Below, in pieces: positions 55,182-63,307 of a stretch of 64,000 bases of DNA. The position numbers and the translations under genes are program-made. The stretch's first letter is position 1, and every line of letters starts with the position of its first letter. The stretch is from Candidatus Liminaster caballi (GTDB lineage Bacteria > Bacteroidota > Bacteroidia > Bacteroidales > UBA3663), in the NCBI GenBank assembly GCA_018065085.1, contig JAGHUA010000039.1, positions 1 to 64,000 on the forward strand. The letters run 5' to 3'. Below the pieces are notes generated by a model. The model was given only the letters and a program-made list of their open reading frames with translations, searched no databases and had not been told where the DNA came from.

Positions 55182-56207
55182 ATGTTCAGTTTGCTGACAC
55201 TTGTTGTTACTGCCGCACAGGCCTTTACGGGCGATGGCAGTTTCGCCTCTTGGCAGATCCGCGAGGCCGATCGTATTGCCGAACTTCCATTGGTGGCTGT
55301 CACCGATAAGGACTCAACCTTTTCGGGCGACAAGCACAACTACGAGAGCCTTGCCATTTATCTCTGGCCTGATCCGCAGAATCCTGGCGGTCCGTACATC
55401 GTGCGCGACGGAGAGGTCAATCCCGAATATCAGAAGTATGACCTTCCTCGTCTCCGTACGATGGCCGAGAACATCGACTATCTGAAGAAGGCTTATCTTG
55501 CTACGGGCAATGAGAAGTACGTACGCCGTTCAAAGCAGATGCTCGACCACTGGTTCATCAACAAATCGACTCGCATGAACCCAAATGCCAACTACGGACA
55601 GGTCTGCCCGGGCAAGAACAACGGCCGCGGCTATCCGGGTGCAATGTCCGAACTTATCGACCTTCGCAAGGTGCTCGATGCTCTCACATGTTTCGATGAC
55701 CACGGACTGATGAAGCGTCGTGAGAACAAGAAGTATAAGAAATGGTTTGGCGATCTCGGCAAGTGGCTGCAGACGAGCGAACTCGGCAAGCGCATCCACG
55801 ACCAGCCGGACAACATCGCCGTGATGCACGATCTGCTCCTTTATCAGATTAGCGTATATACGGGCGACAAGAAGACCTGCCGACGCATTGCCGATGAGTT
55901 TGTCGAACTCCGCATCAACAAGCACATCGCCGAAGACGGTTCGCAGCCTGAGGAACTGAAGCGCACCACGGCCATGTCATATTCGGTCTATAATCTCGAA
56001 CATTTTGCTGAGTTCTTCGAACTGCTCGAGTCTAATGGAGACCACCTCTATCGCCGTAACCCCGAGCGTATTGATGCAGGCGTCAACTTCCTCATGCAGT
56101 ATGTGGGCCATCGCGACAAATTCCCATACCAACAGATCAAGAACGACTGGGAGAGCTGCGAGAAGCGCATCCTCAAGCTTCGTGAGAAGTTCGATGCAAT
56201 GAAATAA
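55182..56207 (+). CDS. alginate-lyase-type (PL5/PL38-like) polysaccharide lyase
   Basis: A 341-residue secreted protein with a short hydrophobic N-terminus (MFSLLTLVVTAAQAF) that lacks the usual basic start. The helical toroid matches the Pfam alginate_lyase family (YLWPDPQNPGGPYIVRDG, NPNANYGQVCPGKNNGRGYP, DQPDNIAVMHDLLLYQI). Relatives in PL5 and PL38 cleave alginate or glucuronan. As the last gene of the surface polysaccharide locus it may trim or turn over a uronate-containing product rather than feed on foreign alginate. The cleaved substrate is an inference. Confidence 0.82.
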   Translation: MFSLLTLVVTAAQAFTGDGSFASWQIREADRIAELPLVAVTDKDSTFSGDKHNYESLAIYLWPDPQNPGGPYIVRDGEVNPEYQKYDLPRLRTMAENIDYLKKAYLATGNEKYVRRSKQMLDHWFINKSTRMNPNANYGQVCPGKNNGRGYPGAMSELIDLRKVLDALTCFDDHGLMKRRENKKYKKWFGDLGKWLQTSELGKRIHDQPDNIAVMHDLLLYQISVYTGDKKTCRRIADEFVELRINKHIAEDGSQPEELKRTTAMSYSVYNLEHFAEFFELLESNGDHLYRRNPERIDAGVNFLMQYVGHRDKFPYQQIKNDWESCEKRILKLREKFDAMK

Positions 56208-56215
56208 AAGAGTAA

Positions 56216-56248
56216 TAAAAAAGGGGGTGACATTCACTCCCCTTTTTG
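56216..56248. terminator. bidirectional terminator between the lyase and tilS genes
   Basis: AAAAAGGGGGTGA and TCACTCCCCTTTTT form a hairpin with a 3-nt loop, with an A-run on one side and a T-run on the other, so it can stop transcripts from both convergent genes. It directly follows the lyase stop. Confidence 0.8.
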
Positions 56249-56251
56249 TGT

Positions 56252-56290
56252 TCTATCCCCTCATTACCCTTTACTCATTACTCATTACCC
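56252..56290. repeat. TCATTACCC/ACTCATTA word repeats at the tilS end
   Basis: The words CTCATTACCCTTTA and CTCATTACTCATTACCCTTT are repeated, and the tilS stop codon and its last codons lie inside the array. Confidence 0.5.
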
Positions 56291-57561
56291 TTTGCCCATC
56301 CTAACTTCAGCACTCTCTTTGTCTCTTCCGTGACCTTACACCAGTCAGCAATACGGAGTGGAGCCACCCAGATGATTCTGCCGGAGGCATCGGTCACGAT
56401 CCATGTGGCGCTCTTGCGAGCAGGTGTGTAATGAGCGTTGGTAAAGAGGTCTGAGACGAGTTTCGAGTTTTTCATGCCCAGCGGCTTGATGCGGTCTTTC
56501 TCAATCCAGTGGCGGAATATTAGCGGCATCTTCACCTTGTCGGCGTCGAACAGTTCGCACACACAGCCCGTTTCCTTGTTTTTCATACCCATGATGTCGA
56601 TTCCCGACTCGGGCACATCCAGAATAGTCTGAGTGATAGGGCATGGCGCCGTCAGTAGGGCTTCGATCTTAGGCATGGTGTAGAAGTATCGATCATTCAT
56701 GTGGGCCCGTTGTGATTTGTTGTCATCCATGTCGGCAGACCTCTTCTCGTAACGCTTTGACCAATAGAAGAACAGCGAGTCGAGTTCGCTAAAATCATAT
56801 TCATCGCTCTTAATCTGCCATTCGTCCCATTCGATGCCGCCAATGTTCACATGCTGCGTATCGGCAAAAATCTCGTCAAGGCGTTCGTCGGCAAGTCGGT
56901 CGGTCATCTGCAGGTGAAGGATTGTCTCGTAGATGCCCTTGCGAGCGTTGGGATTAAGATTCTCCATGTATGGAATCAGCTCATTGCGTATCTTGTTGCG
57001 TATCACGTCATTCTCCATGTTCGTGCTGTCAGTCACATAGCTCAGACCATGGTGCTCGACGTATTCAAGGATGTCTTTGCGCGACAGATGGATGAGCGGA
57101 CGGATTATACGTCCGTTGGAGGATGGGATTCCCTTCAGGCCTTTGATGCCCGTGCCGCGCATGATGTGGAAGAGGAATGTCTCGATGCTGTCATCGCGGT
57201 GGTGTCCCACGGCAATGTTTACCTTGAGACCCTGTGCCTCGTATTCCTTGGCAAGCGAGTCCCACCAGTCGTAACGCAGTTGGCGTGCTGCCATTTCGAG
57301 CGACATGTGTTGGTCTGCCATATAGCGCCTTGTGTCGAAGTCCTTCACGATAATCTCCACACCGAGCTTGTTGCACAGTTCATGGCAGAACCGCTCGTCG
57401 CGCATTGATTCCTCCCCCCTTAGATGGAAGTTGCAGTGGGCGGCAATGATGCGAGTGTTTTTCGCTACAAACGGTGTGTGATGGGTAAGCAGATAGTGTA
57501 GCAGCACTACGCTGTCACTGCCGCCGCTGAGGGCCACGATGATGATGTCGGGAGCTTCCAT
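56278..57561 (-). CDS. tilS: tRNA(Ile)-lysidine synthetase
   Basis: A 427-residue enzyme that modifies C34 of tRNA-Ile2 to lysidine so it reads AUA. The PP-loop is ALSGGSDSVVLLHYL, followed by HCNFHLRGEES, VGHHRDDSIETFLFHIMRG and RPLIHLSRKDI. The C-terminal anticodon-arm-binding region is present (RIKPLGMKNSKLVSDLF, then APLRIADWCKVTEETKRVLKL). An ATG directly before the PP-loop is the only reasonable start. The stop lies inside a repetitive word array. Confidence 0.93.
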   Translation of the reverse strand: MEAPDIIIVALSGGSDSVVLLHYLLTHHTPFVAKNTRIIAAHCNFHLRGEESMRDERFCHELCNKLGVEIIVKDFDTRRYMADQHMSLEMAARQLRYDWWDSLAKEYEAQGLKVNIAVGHHRDDSIETFLFHIMRGTGIKGLKGIPSSNGRIIRPLIHLSRKDILEYVEHHGLSYVTDSTNMENDVIRNKIRNELIPYMENLNPNARKGIYETILHLQMTDRLADERLDEIFADTQHVNIGGIEWDEWQIKSDEYDFSELDSLFFYWSKRYEKRSADMDDNKSQRAHMNDRYFYTMPKIEALLTAPCPITQTILDVPESGIDIMGMKNKETGCVCELFDADKVKMPLIFRHWIEKDRIKPLGMKNSKLVSDLFTNAHYTPARKSATWIVTDASGRIIWVAPLRIADWCKVTEETKRVLKLGWAKGNE

Positions 57562-57632
57562 TATATATATAAATATGTGTGGATTGTCAGAAAACAGGCT
57601 AAAAACGGTGTGTTTTCAGCAAAACTGCGATG

Positions 57633-57640
57633 CAAAAATA
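57633..57640 (-). promoter_or_regulatory. probable -7 promoter element of tilS
   Basis: TATTTTTG followed by CATCGC on the minus strand, about 72 bp upstream of the ATG at 57561. It is weaker than the others because it lies in an A/T-run. Confidence 0.45.
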
Positions 57641-57681
57641 AAAAAAATATCGCAAAGTTTCGTTTATTGTCGGAAATTTCT

Positions 57682-57689
57682 TAACTTTG
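57682..57689 (+). promoter_or_regulatory. -7 promoter element of pheS
   Basis: TAACTTTG followed by CGCAC on the plus strand, 38 bp upstream of the ATG at 57728. Confidence 0.65.
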
Positions 57690-57727
57690 CGCACGAATTT
57701 TATGCAGAATAATATCGAAATTGAAAT

Positions 57728-58747
57728 ATGTTAGAGAAAATTCAACAGTTGATGGCCGAGATTGAAGGCCTCACAGCAAAGAATGCCGAAGAAATCGAAG
57801 CGCTCCGCATCAAGTACCTCAGCAAGAAGGGCGAGATCAGCGCACTGATGAACGATTTCCGCAACGTAGCAGCCGATCAGAAGCGCGAACTGGGTCAGCG
57901 TCTCAACGCTCTCAAGCAGCTCGCCACTGACAAAATCAACTCACTCAAGGATCAGTATCAGAGCGAGGATCATGTCGATGAGAGCATCGATCTCACCCGT
58001 CCTGCCTATCCGGAGGAGGTTGGCACACGCCACCCATTGAGCCTTGTGCGTCAGGAGATCGTCGATATCTTTGCCCGTCTCGGCTTCTCCATTGCCGAAG
58101 GTCCAGAGGTCGAGGACGACTGGCACGTATATGGTGCGCTCAATTTTGCCGACGATCATCCGGCTCGCGACATGCAGGATACATTCTTCATCCAGCAGAA
58201 CCCAATCGTTGTGCTTCGCAGCCATACATCCAGCGTTCAGGTGCGTGTCATGAGCGAGCAGAAGCCTCCAATCCGTGTGGTTTGCCCAGGCCGTGTCTAT
58301 CGTAACGAGGCAATCTCTGCCCGTGCTCACTGCTTCTTCCATCAGATCGAGGGTCTCTACATCGACAAGAACGTAAGCTTTGCCGACCTCAAGCAGGTGC
58401 TGCTCCAGTTCGCTCGCGAGATGTTCGGTGCCGACACACAGATACGTCTGCGTCCGTCATACTTCCCATTCACAGAGCCATCGGCCGAGATGGACGTGAG
58501 CTGCACGCTCTGCAAGGGCAAGGGCTGTGCCATGTGTAAGGGCGCAGGCTGGCTTGAGATTCTTGGCTGCGGCATGGTTGACCCTGCTGTGCTCGAAGCA
58601 TCGGGCATCGACAGCAAGGAATACACCGGCTATGCCTTCGGTATGGGCGTTGAGCGTATTGCCAACCTTAAGTACAGGGTCAAGGACCTCCGTCTCTTCT
58701 CTGAGAACGATCAGCGCTTCCTCGACGAGTTTGAGGCTGCCCACTAA
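57728..58747 (+). CDS. pheS: phenylalanyl-tRNA synthetase alpha subunit
   Basis: A 339-residue class II synthetase subunit. An N-terminal coiled coil (QLMAEIEGLTAKNAEEIEAL) binds tRNA. Motif 2 lies in RAHCFFHQIEGLYID, and FTEPSAEMDVSC and the motif 3 region FGMGVERIANLKY follow. A Cys-rich insert (CTLCKGKGCAMCKGAGW) could bind zinc, as in some bacterial PheS. The beta subunit gene (pheT) is not adjacent. Codon use is biased towards CCA for proline, as in ppdK, indicating high expression. Confidence 0.95.
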   Translation: MLEKIQQLMAEIEGLTAKNAEEIEALRIKYLSKKGEISALMNDFRNVAADQKRELGQRLNALKQLATDKINSLKDQYQSEDHVDESIDLTRPAYPEEVGTRHPLSLVRQEIVDIFARLGFSIAEGPEVEDDWHVYGALNFADDHPARDMQDTFFIQQNPIVVLRSHTSSVQVRVMSEQKPPIRVVCPGRVYRNEAISARAHCFFHQIEGLYIDKNVSFADLKQVLLQFAREMFGADTQIRLRPSYFPFTEPSAEMDVSCTLCKGKGCAMCKGAGWLEILGCGMVDPAVLEASGIDSKEYTGYAFGMGVERIANLKYRVKDLRLFSENDQRFLDEFEAAH

Positions 58748-58786
58748 TCACGATTACTAACCGTCAATAAACGAAACCAATAGGGC

Positions 58787-60109
58787 GTGAAATCCCTATA
58801 TCGCATCATACTGAGTGGTCTGTTCTTTGTGTTGCCTATGGCGATGCTGGGACAGACTCCTTTGTCTAAGCACCAGTCGCAAGGGTGGTGGCCGATGCTC
58901 AAGAATGGCGGAATGGTGCGTACTCGCGGCGCCGACGGACGACGCACGGGCGACCATTATCTCATTCTGGATGATGGCATGGGCAGTATCTTCGGCATGA
59001 ACTTCGTCGATGGTTATCTGGTGGGTCCTGATCTCACGCTCGGCTTCATCGACGATACCTACACGCGATGGGAACTTGATATCGATGCCAAATGGGCATT
59101 CAGCCGCGAGGCTTTTGCCGGTGTTTTGGCATTCCGTTGCATCATGCCGCCGCAGACAGGCACGCGCTTGGAGTTCTTTGGCGGTCAGCAGAGCGTCGAT
59201 TTCGATCCCGAACCACTCATGCCCGTCGGACATCAGGCTTTGGCCGGATCGCTCCTCGGTTGGAACGATGGCAAGCTCTATCTCTCAACCACGGCTGGAT
59301 TCCGTTCGAGCTTTGCAGCCAGTGGCGATGTGCAGCTTGGCATTGGCTTATGGTGGGAGAAACGCGAACGTGAGTGGCAGCACAAATGGCGCAACCTCTT
59401 CCGCACCAAGATGCAGGACAACGTGCCTCGCATCAATGGTCACGACGTTGAGACGTGGCAGGAAGACCCGCTTCTGCATTGGCAGACCGAACGCATCATA
59501 CGCCTTGATGTCGATCTCGAATACACGCCTCAGCGCATGTTCTATATCATCGACGATATGACTGTCATTGAGAAATCAAAGTGGCCAACGTTCGGTGTCA
59601 GCCTCAAGACAGGTGTCGATCATGACTTTTCGCGCGGCTGGCGGAGTCTGCGGTTCCTGAGTCTCGACTTCAGCATGAAGAACACCAAGCAGTGGGCGCT
59701 CCACAACAATCAGTGGCGCTACTACACCAGCATGGGATTCTTCCCCATTCACAGTTGGGTGCATCTTGCTGATATGCGACACTTCGACGCCTCCGACTTC
59801 CAGTGGCAGGTCAATGACGGACTCCGTTGGTTCTCACTGCTCACCAACTATGAGATGTCGTCCAACCGTTCCTGGATCGAAGGCCATGGCGAACTCTCGG
59901 GCGAGAACATCCTGCTTTCCCGACTTAGTTCCAACCGTTCGTTCCGCGAATACATCCAGCTCCATGCCCTACAGACCTATCGTCGCGATCCTCACATTGA
60001 GTTCTCCTACGGCATCGATATCAAGCGCAAGTTCCGTCTTGGCGGCACCGTCGGTCTTGAAGGTCGCTATTACGATGGCACAACCTTTAATGTCATCTTT
60101 GCGCTTTAA
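58787..60109 (+). CDS. DUF5686-like outer membrane beta-barrel protein
   Basis: A 440-residue secreted protein with signal peptide (KSLYRIILSGLFFVLPMAMLGQ) starting at GTG. The C-terminal two thirds consist of alternating beta strands ending with TVGLEGRYYDGTTFNVIFAL, and segments such as DGLRWFSLLTNYEMSSNRSWIEGHGEL and FREYIQLHALQTYRRDPHIEF resemble the C-terminal barrel of DUF5686 proteins. Full DUF5686 proteins are about 800 residues with a carboxypeptidase-like regulatory domain; here only the barrel-side half is present. The function is unknown, though the family is widespread in Bacteroidetes outer membranes. Confidence 0.65.
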   Translation: MKSLYRIILSGLFFVLPMAMLGQTPLSKHQSQGWWPMLKNGGMVRTRGADGRRTGDHYLILDDGMGSIFGMNFVDGYLVGPDLTLGFIDDTYTRWELDIDAKWAFSREAFAGVLAFRCIMPPQTGTRLEFFGGQQSVDFDPEPLMPVGHQALAGSLLGWNDGKLYLSTTAGFRSSFAASGDVQLGIGLWWEKREREWQHKWRNLFRTKMQDNVPRINGHDVETWQEDPLLHWQTERIIRLDVDLEYTPQRMFYIIDDMTVIEKSKWPTFGVSLKTGVDHDFSRGWRSLRFLSLDFSMKNTKQWALHNNQWRYYTSMGFFPIHSWVHLADMRHFDASDFQWQVNDGLRWFSLLTNYEMSSNRSWIEGHGELSGENILLSRLSSNRSFREYIQLHALQTYRRDPHIEFSYGIDIKRKFRLGGTVGLEGRYYDGTTFNVIFAL

Positions 60110-60145
60110 CCCTCTTTCCCCATTCCTTTTCCTTCTTTATCCTTT

Positions 60146-60180
60146 CCTCTTTTCCTCTTTTCCTCTTTTCCTCTTTTCCC
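60146..60180. repeat. CCTCTTTT four-copy octamer repeat
   Basis: CCTCTTTT is repeated with an exact 8-bp period at 60146, 60154, 60162 and 60170 within a pyrimidine-only stretch (about 60110-60205) between the DUF5686 gene and rarA. Confidence 0.75.
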
Positions 60181-60207
60181 ATTACCCATTACTCTCTTCT
60201 CCACCCT

Positions 60208-61491
60208 ATGGCTCCATTAGCAGAAAGAATGCGTCCCCACACCCTCGACGGTTATATCGGCCAGCAGCATCTGGTCGGCGAGGGTCGTGTGCTTCGTCGA
60301 ATGATAACCTCTGGTCATATCTCGTCATTCATCCTTTGGGGACCTCCAGGTGTCGGCAAGACCACGCTTGCCAAGATTATCGCACAGCAGCTCGACCTCC
60401 CTTTCTATACGCTCAGCGCCGTGAGCAGCGGTGTCAAGGAGGTGCGTGAGGTCATCGAACGAGCCAAAAAAGACCGATTCTTCCATCCCGAACATTCGCC
60501 TATTCTTTTCATCGACGAGATACATCGTTTCTCCAAGTCGCAGCAGGATTCTCTTCTCGAAGCCGTAGAGAAAGGCATTGTCACCCTTGTCGGAGCCACC
60601 ACAGAGAACCCCTCGTTCGAAGTCATCCGTCCGTTGCTGAGCCGTTGTCAGGTCTATACGCTCAAACCTATTGAAGAGCGTGACCTGCTGATGCTTCTTG
60701 ACCGTGTTTTGACCACTGATCCCGAACTCAGTCAAAAGAATATCGAGGTTCAGGAGACACAGGCTCTGCTTCGTTTTGCCGGTGGCGACTGCCGAAAGTT
60801 CCTCAACATCCTCGACCTTGTATGCGGAGACCTCGATTCCAACGTCATCACCGACGAAATCGTCATTCGCGCCCTTCAGGAGAATCCTATGGCCTATGAC
60901 AAGGACGGTGAGATGCACTATGACCTTGTGTCGGCCATGATCAAGAGCATACGCGGATCCGATCCCGATGCCGCCGTCTATTATATGGCCCGTATGATTG
61001 AGGGAGGAGAGGATCCTGAGTTCATCGCCCGTCGTCTCATCATCAGCGCGTCTGAGGACATCGGTCTTGCCAATCCCAATGCTCTTCTTCTTGCCAATGC
61101 TGCGTTCGATGCCATCCATAAGATCGGTTGGCCGGAAGGACGCATTCCTCTTGCCGAGGCATGTGTCTATCTTGCTTCCTCGCCAAAGAGTAATGCCTCA
61201 TACAATGCTATTAACTCTGCGCTCGAAAAGGTGCGCGAGACAGGTAATCTTCCTGTTCCTCTCCATCTTCGCAATGCTCCGACCAAACTTCTTGCCAAGG
61301 AAGGCTACGGTGTCGGCTACAAATATGCCCATGACTATCCCGGCCATTTCGCCTATCAGCAGTTCCTTCCAGATGCCCTCGTCAAGGAAGGCGGCATGAT
61401 CCAGAGTCTCTTCTATCATCCTCAGCCCAACGCCCAGGAAGACCGACTCCGTCAGTATCTCTCAGCCTGCTGGGGTGAGAGGTTTAAGTAA
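60208..61491 (+). CDS. rarA: replication-associated recombination protein A (AAA ATPase)
   Basis: A 427-residue clamp-loader-like AAA+ ATPase (RarA/MgsA/WRNIP1). Walker A is LWGPPGVGKTTL, Walker B is ILFIDEIHRF, sensor 1 is VGATTENPSF and the sensor 2 region includes FAGGDCRKFLNIL. The C-terminal tetramerisation domain includes ARRLIISASEDIGLANPNAL and GWPEGRIPLAEACVYLA, which are characteristic. It acts at blocked replication forks. It is the last housekeeping-type gene before the AT-rich accessory end of the window. Confidence 0.93.
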   Translation: MAPLAERMRPHTLDGYIGQQHLVGEGRVLRRMITSGHISSFILWGPPGVGKTTLAKIIAQQLDLPFYTLSAVSSGVKEVREVIERAKKDRFFHPEHSPILFIDEIHRFSKSQQDSLLEAVEKGIVTLVGATTENPSFEVIRPLLSRCQVYTLKPIEERDLLMLLDRVLTTDPELSQKNIEVQETQALLRFAGGDCRKFLNILDLVCGDLDSNVITDEIVIRALQENPMAYDKDGEMHYDLVSAMIKSIRGSDPDAAVYYMARMIEGGEDPEFIARRLIISASEDIGLANPNALLLANAAFDAIHKIGWPEGRIPLAEACVYLASSPKSNASYNAINSALEKVRETGNLPVPLHLRNAPTKLLAKEGYGVGYKYAHDYPGHFAYQQFLPDALVKEGGMIQSLFYHPQPNAQEDRLRQYLSACWGERFK

Positions 61492-61649
61492 GACTGGAAA
61501 CTTTTCAATTTGTGAAACGTATGAACGAACTTTTTCTCCTGCTGCACATTCCGTCCTATAAAAACGGGTATTTGCTATACTGAAATACCAAATTTACATG
61601 GCACCGCAAGAAAATCGGACTAAAATTTGCCTATATATATAATAATGTA

Positions 61650-61657
61650 TATATTTG
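61650..61657 (+). promoter_or_regulatory. -7 promoter element of the GHKL/STAS gene pair
   Basis: TATATTTG followed by CAGCG on the plus strand, 57 bp upstream of the ATG at 61715. It marks the start of a new AT-rich transcription unit. Confidence 0.6.
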
Positions 61658-61714
61658 CAGCGTGAAAATACTGTCTTCAGTTTATTCAGTCTTGTGAAAC
61701 ACTTAAGCAAATCT

Positions 61715-62506
61715 ATGATATATAAGATTCCACATATTCAGAATGAAAGAGAGCGCATCGTTGGAGAAATGATGGCACTTATTGAATTGGTCTCTAAAAT
61801 ACACATAGGCGAAGAAATCATATTTACTAATGATTCTGCACAAAACGGTTTGCTTATATCGCTGATTAGAATTCTAAAAGAATCTTCATATAGCAATATA
61901 GTTTGCGACGATTTATCAAAGTTGTCAGATTTCTATATTGTAGATTTGAAGTCAGAATCATCAAATATCACAGTCAGCAATATTGTAAAATCATTAATCG
62001 ACACAAACGGAGTACCTAAGAATCTCAACATACCTCTTGGATATCTGTTTGACGAACTGGTTTGCAATATGCAACAGCATTCTGGAGTTCAAGAAGGGCA
62101 TATTTATGCATCTGTCAACAAAGGAAGAAATACTATTGACCTTTGTTTTGCAGACTATGGCATCACTATATATGGCAGTTATATTAACACAGGAAAATTT
62201 CTTGATTTCATAGGAACGAGTCATGCCGAAGCAGTCAATATTGCCAAAGAAGGTTATTCTACAAAAAACCGTCCTGATGCAGAAAATCGTGGATATGGAA
62301 TTTCTTCTAATACTAAAATGGTTGTTGATGGATTAAATGGGTCGTTTGCTATTATTTCGGGTACAGGTTTGTTCCATTATCATAAATCTACAGGTCAGAA
62401 TGTGATTGAAATGCCAGATGGATTTGAATGGCAAGGAACAACTATCATTGTTAGGATTCCACTCGAAATACCATCAACATTTAATTTTTATGATTATATA
62501 TCTTAA
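61715..62506 (+). CDS. GHKL-type ATP-binding protein
   Basis: A 263-residue cytoplasmic protein. The C-terminal half carries HATPase_c-like boxes: the N-box in LFDELVCNMQQHSG, the D-containing box in LCFADYGITIYG and the G-rich box in NRGYGISSNTKMVVDGLNG. Box order and an N-box resembling NELVxNxxxHS suggest an anti-sigma/histidine-kinase fold ATPase. The N-terminal ~130 residues show no known domain. The gene lies 6 bp before a STAS-like gene, as in partner-switching modules. Codon use is markedly AT-rich compared with rarA, pointing to recent acquisition. An upstream in-frame start (MQRENTVF) crosses the promoter. Confidence 0.72.
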   Translation: MIYKIPHIQNERERIVGEMMALIELVSKIHIGEEIIFTNDSAQNGLLISLIRILKESSYSNIVCDDLSKLSDFYIVDLKSESSNITVSNIVKSLIDTNGVPKNLNIPLGYLFDELVCNMQQHSGVQEGHIYASVNKGRNTIDLCFADYGITIYGSYINTGKFLDFIGTSHAEAVNIAKEGYSTKNRPDAENRGYGISSNTKMVVDGLNGSFAIISGTGLFHYHKSTGQNVIEMPDGFEWQGTTIIVRIPLEIPSTFNFYDYIS

Positions 62507-62512
62507 CACAAA

Positions 62513-62848
62513 ATGAAACGCATATTAAAAATGTCCAATGTCTGTGGTACCGAGTTACGCACGCGTCTGATGATGGAGCAATTCGTACAAACACTAAATA
62601 GTGAAGACGAATATTTGCTGGACATGCAGGATGTGACGCTCATATCTCGTTCCGCTGCAGACGAACTGTACAATATAACATTGGATAATCCCAAGATTAA
62701 GATTATTCATCTGTCACCATTCGTACAGAAGATGCTTGATGCGGTAATCCTCGGTAGGTTCCAGCCTCGCAATCTGCGTCCAGATGCAACTCCTGTGATT
62801 CATTGTGAGGATTATAACAGCCTTCAAGAAGCTTTGATGGCTTTGTAA
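62513..62848 (+). CDS. STAS-like domain protein (DUF4325)
   Basis: A 111-residue protein. The core (GTELRTRLMMEQF, YLLDMQDVTLISRSAADELYNI) fits the STAS-like DUF4325 family, which resembles anti-sigma-factor antagonists but lacks a conserved phosphorylated Ser in a standard position. It starts 6 bp after the GHKL ATPase gene, and the two are almost certainly co-expressed. The likely role is as a switch subunit binding the ATPase; this is inference from the classic SpoIIAA/SpoIIAB pairing. Confidence 0.72.
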   Translation: MKRILKMSNVCGTELRTRLMMEQFVQTLNSEDEYLLDMQDVTLISRSAADELYNITLDNPKIKIIHLSPFVQKMLDAVILGRFQPRNLRPDATPVIHCEDYNSLQEALMAL

Positions 62849-62991
62849 TATAAGCTGGGTGTATTTATCGATGCAACGAGATTCTATGTAATCAACAATA
62901 AACAAAACTCTAAATCACTAAAATAACATTATAAACAAAACAAACGAAATAACATATTAACAACAACATAAATAGCATCTAGCTATCATTG
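62849..62991. other. A-rich spacer before the structured RNA
   Basis: No open frame of note. It consists of A/C-rich sequence with several AACAAAAC-type words. TATCATTG at 62984-62991 is one mismatch from the -7 consensus but sits too close to the first stem to be a convincing promoter. Confidence 0.4.
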
Positions 62992-63228
62992 TGGTCGTCA
63001 AGAATTGAAGCCTAGGAAACTTACCTTTCTCTGATACATACCACATCAATGATGGTTGGCTTCAGCGTATAGAGGTTCTATGCGTAGGAATTGAGCCAAT
63101 CCGAAATATATTGATAGAAGATGCTTACACCTTTTGGGTGTGGGCATTATTCTTATATTTCGGAGAGGTCAGAGAACATTCCTAGGCTTCAACCTCAGAC
63201 GACCATAAGAAGAAGCTCACGCTCTTTT
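62992..63228 (+). ncRNA. candidate branched structured RNA
   Basis: A non-coding block with a long closed structure. Three consecutive perfect stems nest: 62992-62999 with 63198-63205 (8 bp), 63005-63018 with 63179-63192 (14 bp) and 63027-63034 with 63169-63176 (8 bp). Inside are two hairpins: 63056-63061/63094-63099 carrying 63066-63073/63077-63084, and 63101-63110/63154-63163 (10 bp) capped by an 11-bp stem around 63121-63147. Three pairs are G-U only if the plus strand is transcribed. A hairpin with a T-run (63207-63228) follows, like a terminator. tmRNA, SRP and RNase P signatures are absent. A MITE is the main alternative reading. Confidence 0.6.
63207..63228 (+). terminator. possible terminator of the structured RNA
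   Basis: AAGAAGAAGC and GCTCTTTTT can pair across the loop TCAC with G-U pairs and one mismatch, ending in five T residues. This is a moderate hairpin directly 3' of the structured block and 80 bp before the helicase gene. Confidence 0.4.
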
Positions 63229-63307
63229 TATGTGTCGTTCATTCCAGCATAATACCACGAGCCACACAGATTGATTAGATAGTGCGCGATGCATCATCTA
63301 ATCGACA

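Noticed and set aside
62992-63205. tmRNA, retron RNA or 6S RNA
   Set aside because: There is no tRNA-like end or tag frame for tmRNA, no reverse transcriptase nearby for a retron, and the branched fold does not suit the single rod of 6S RNA.
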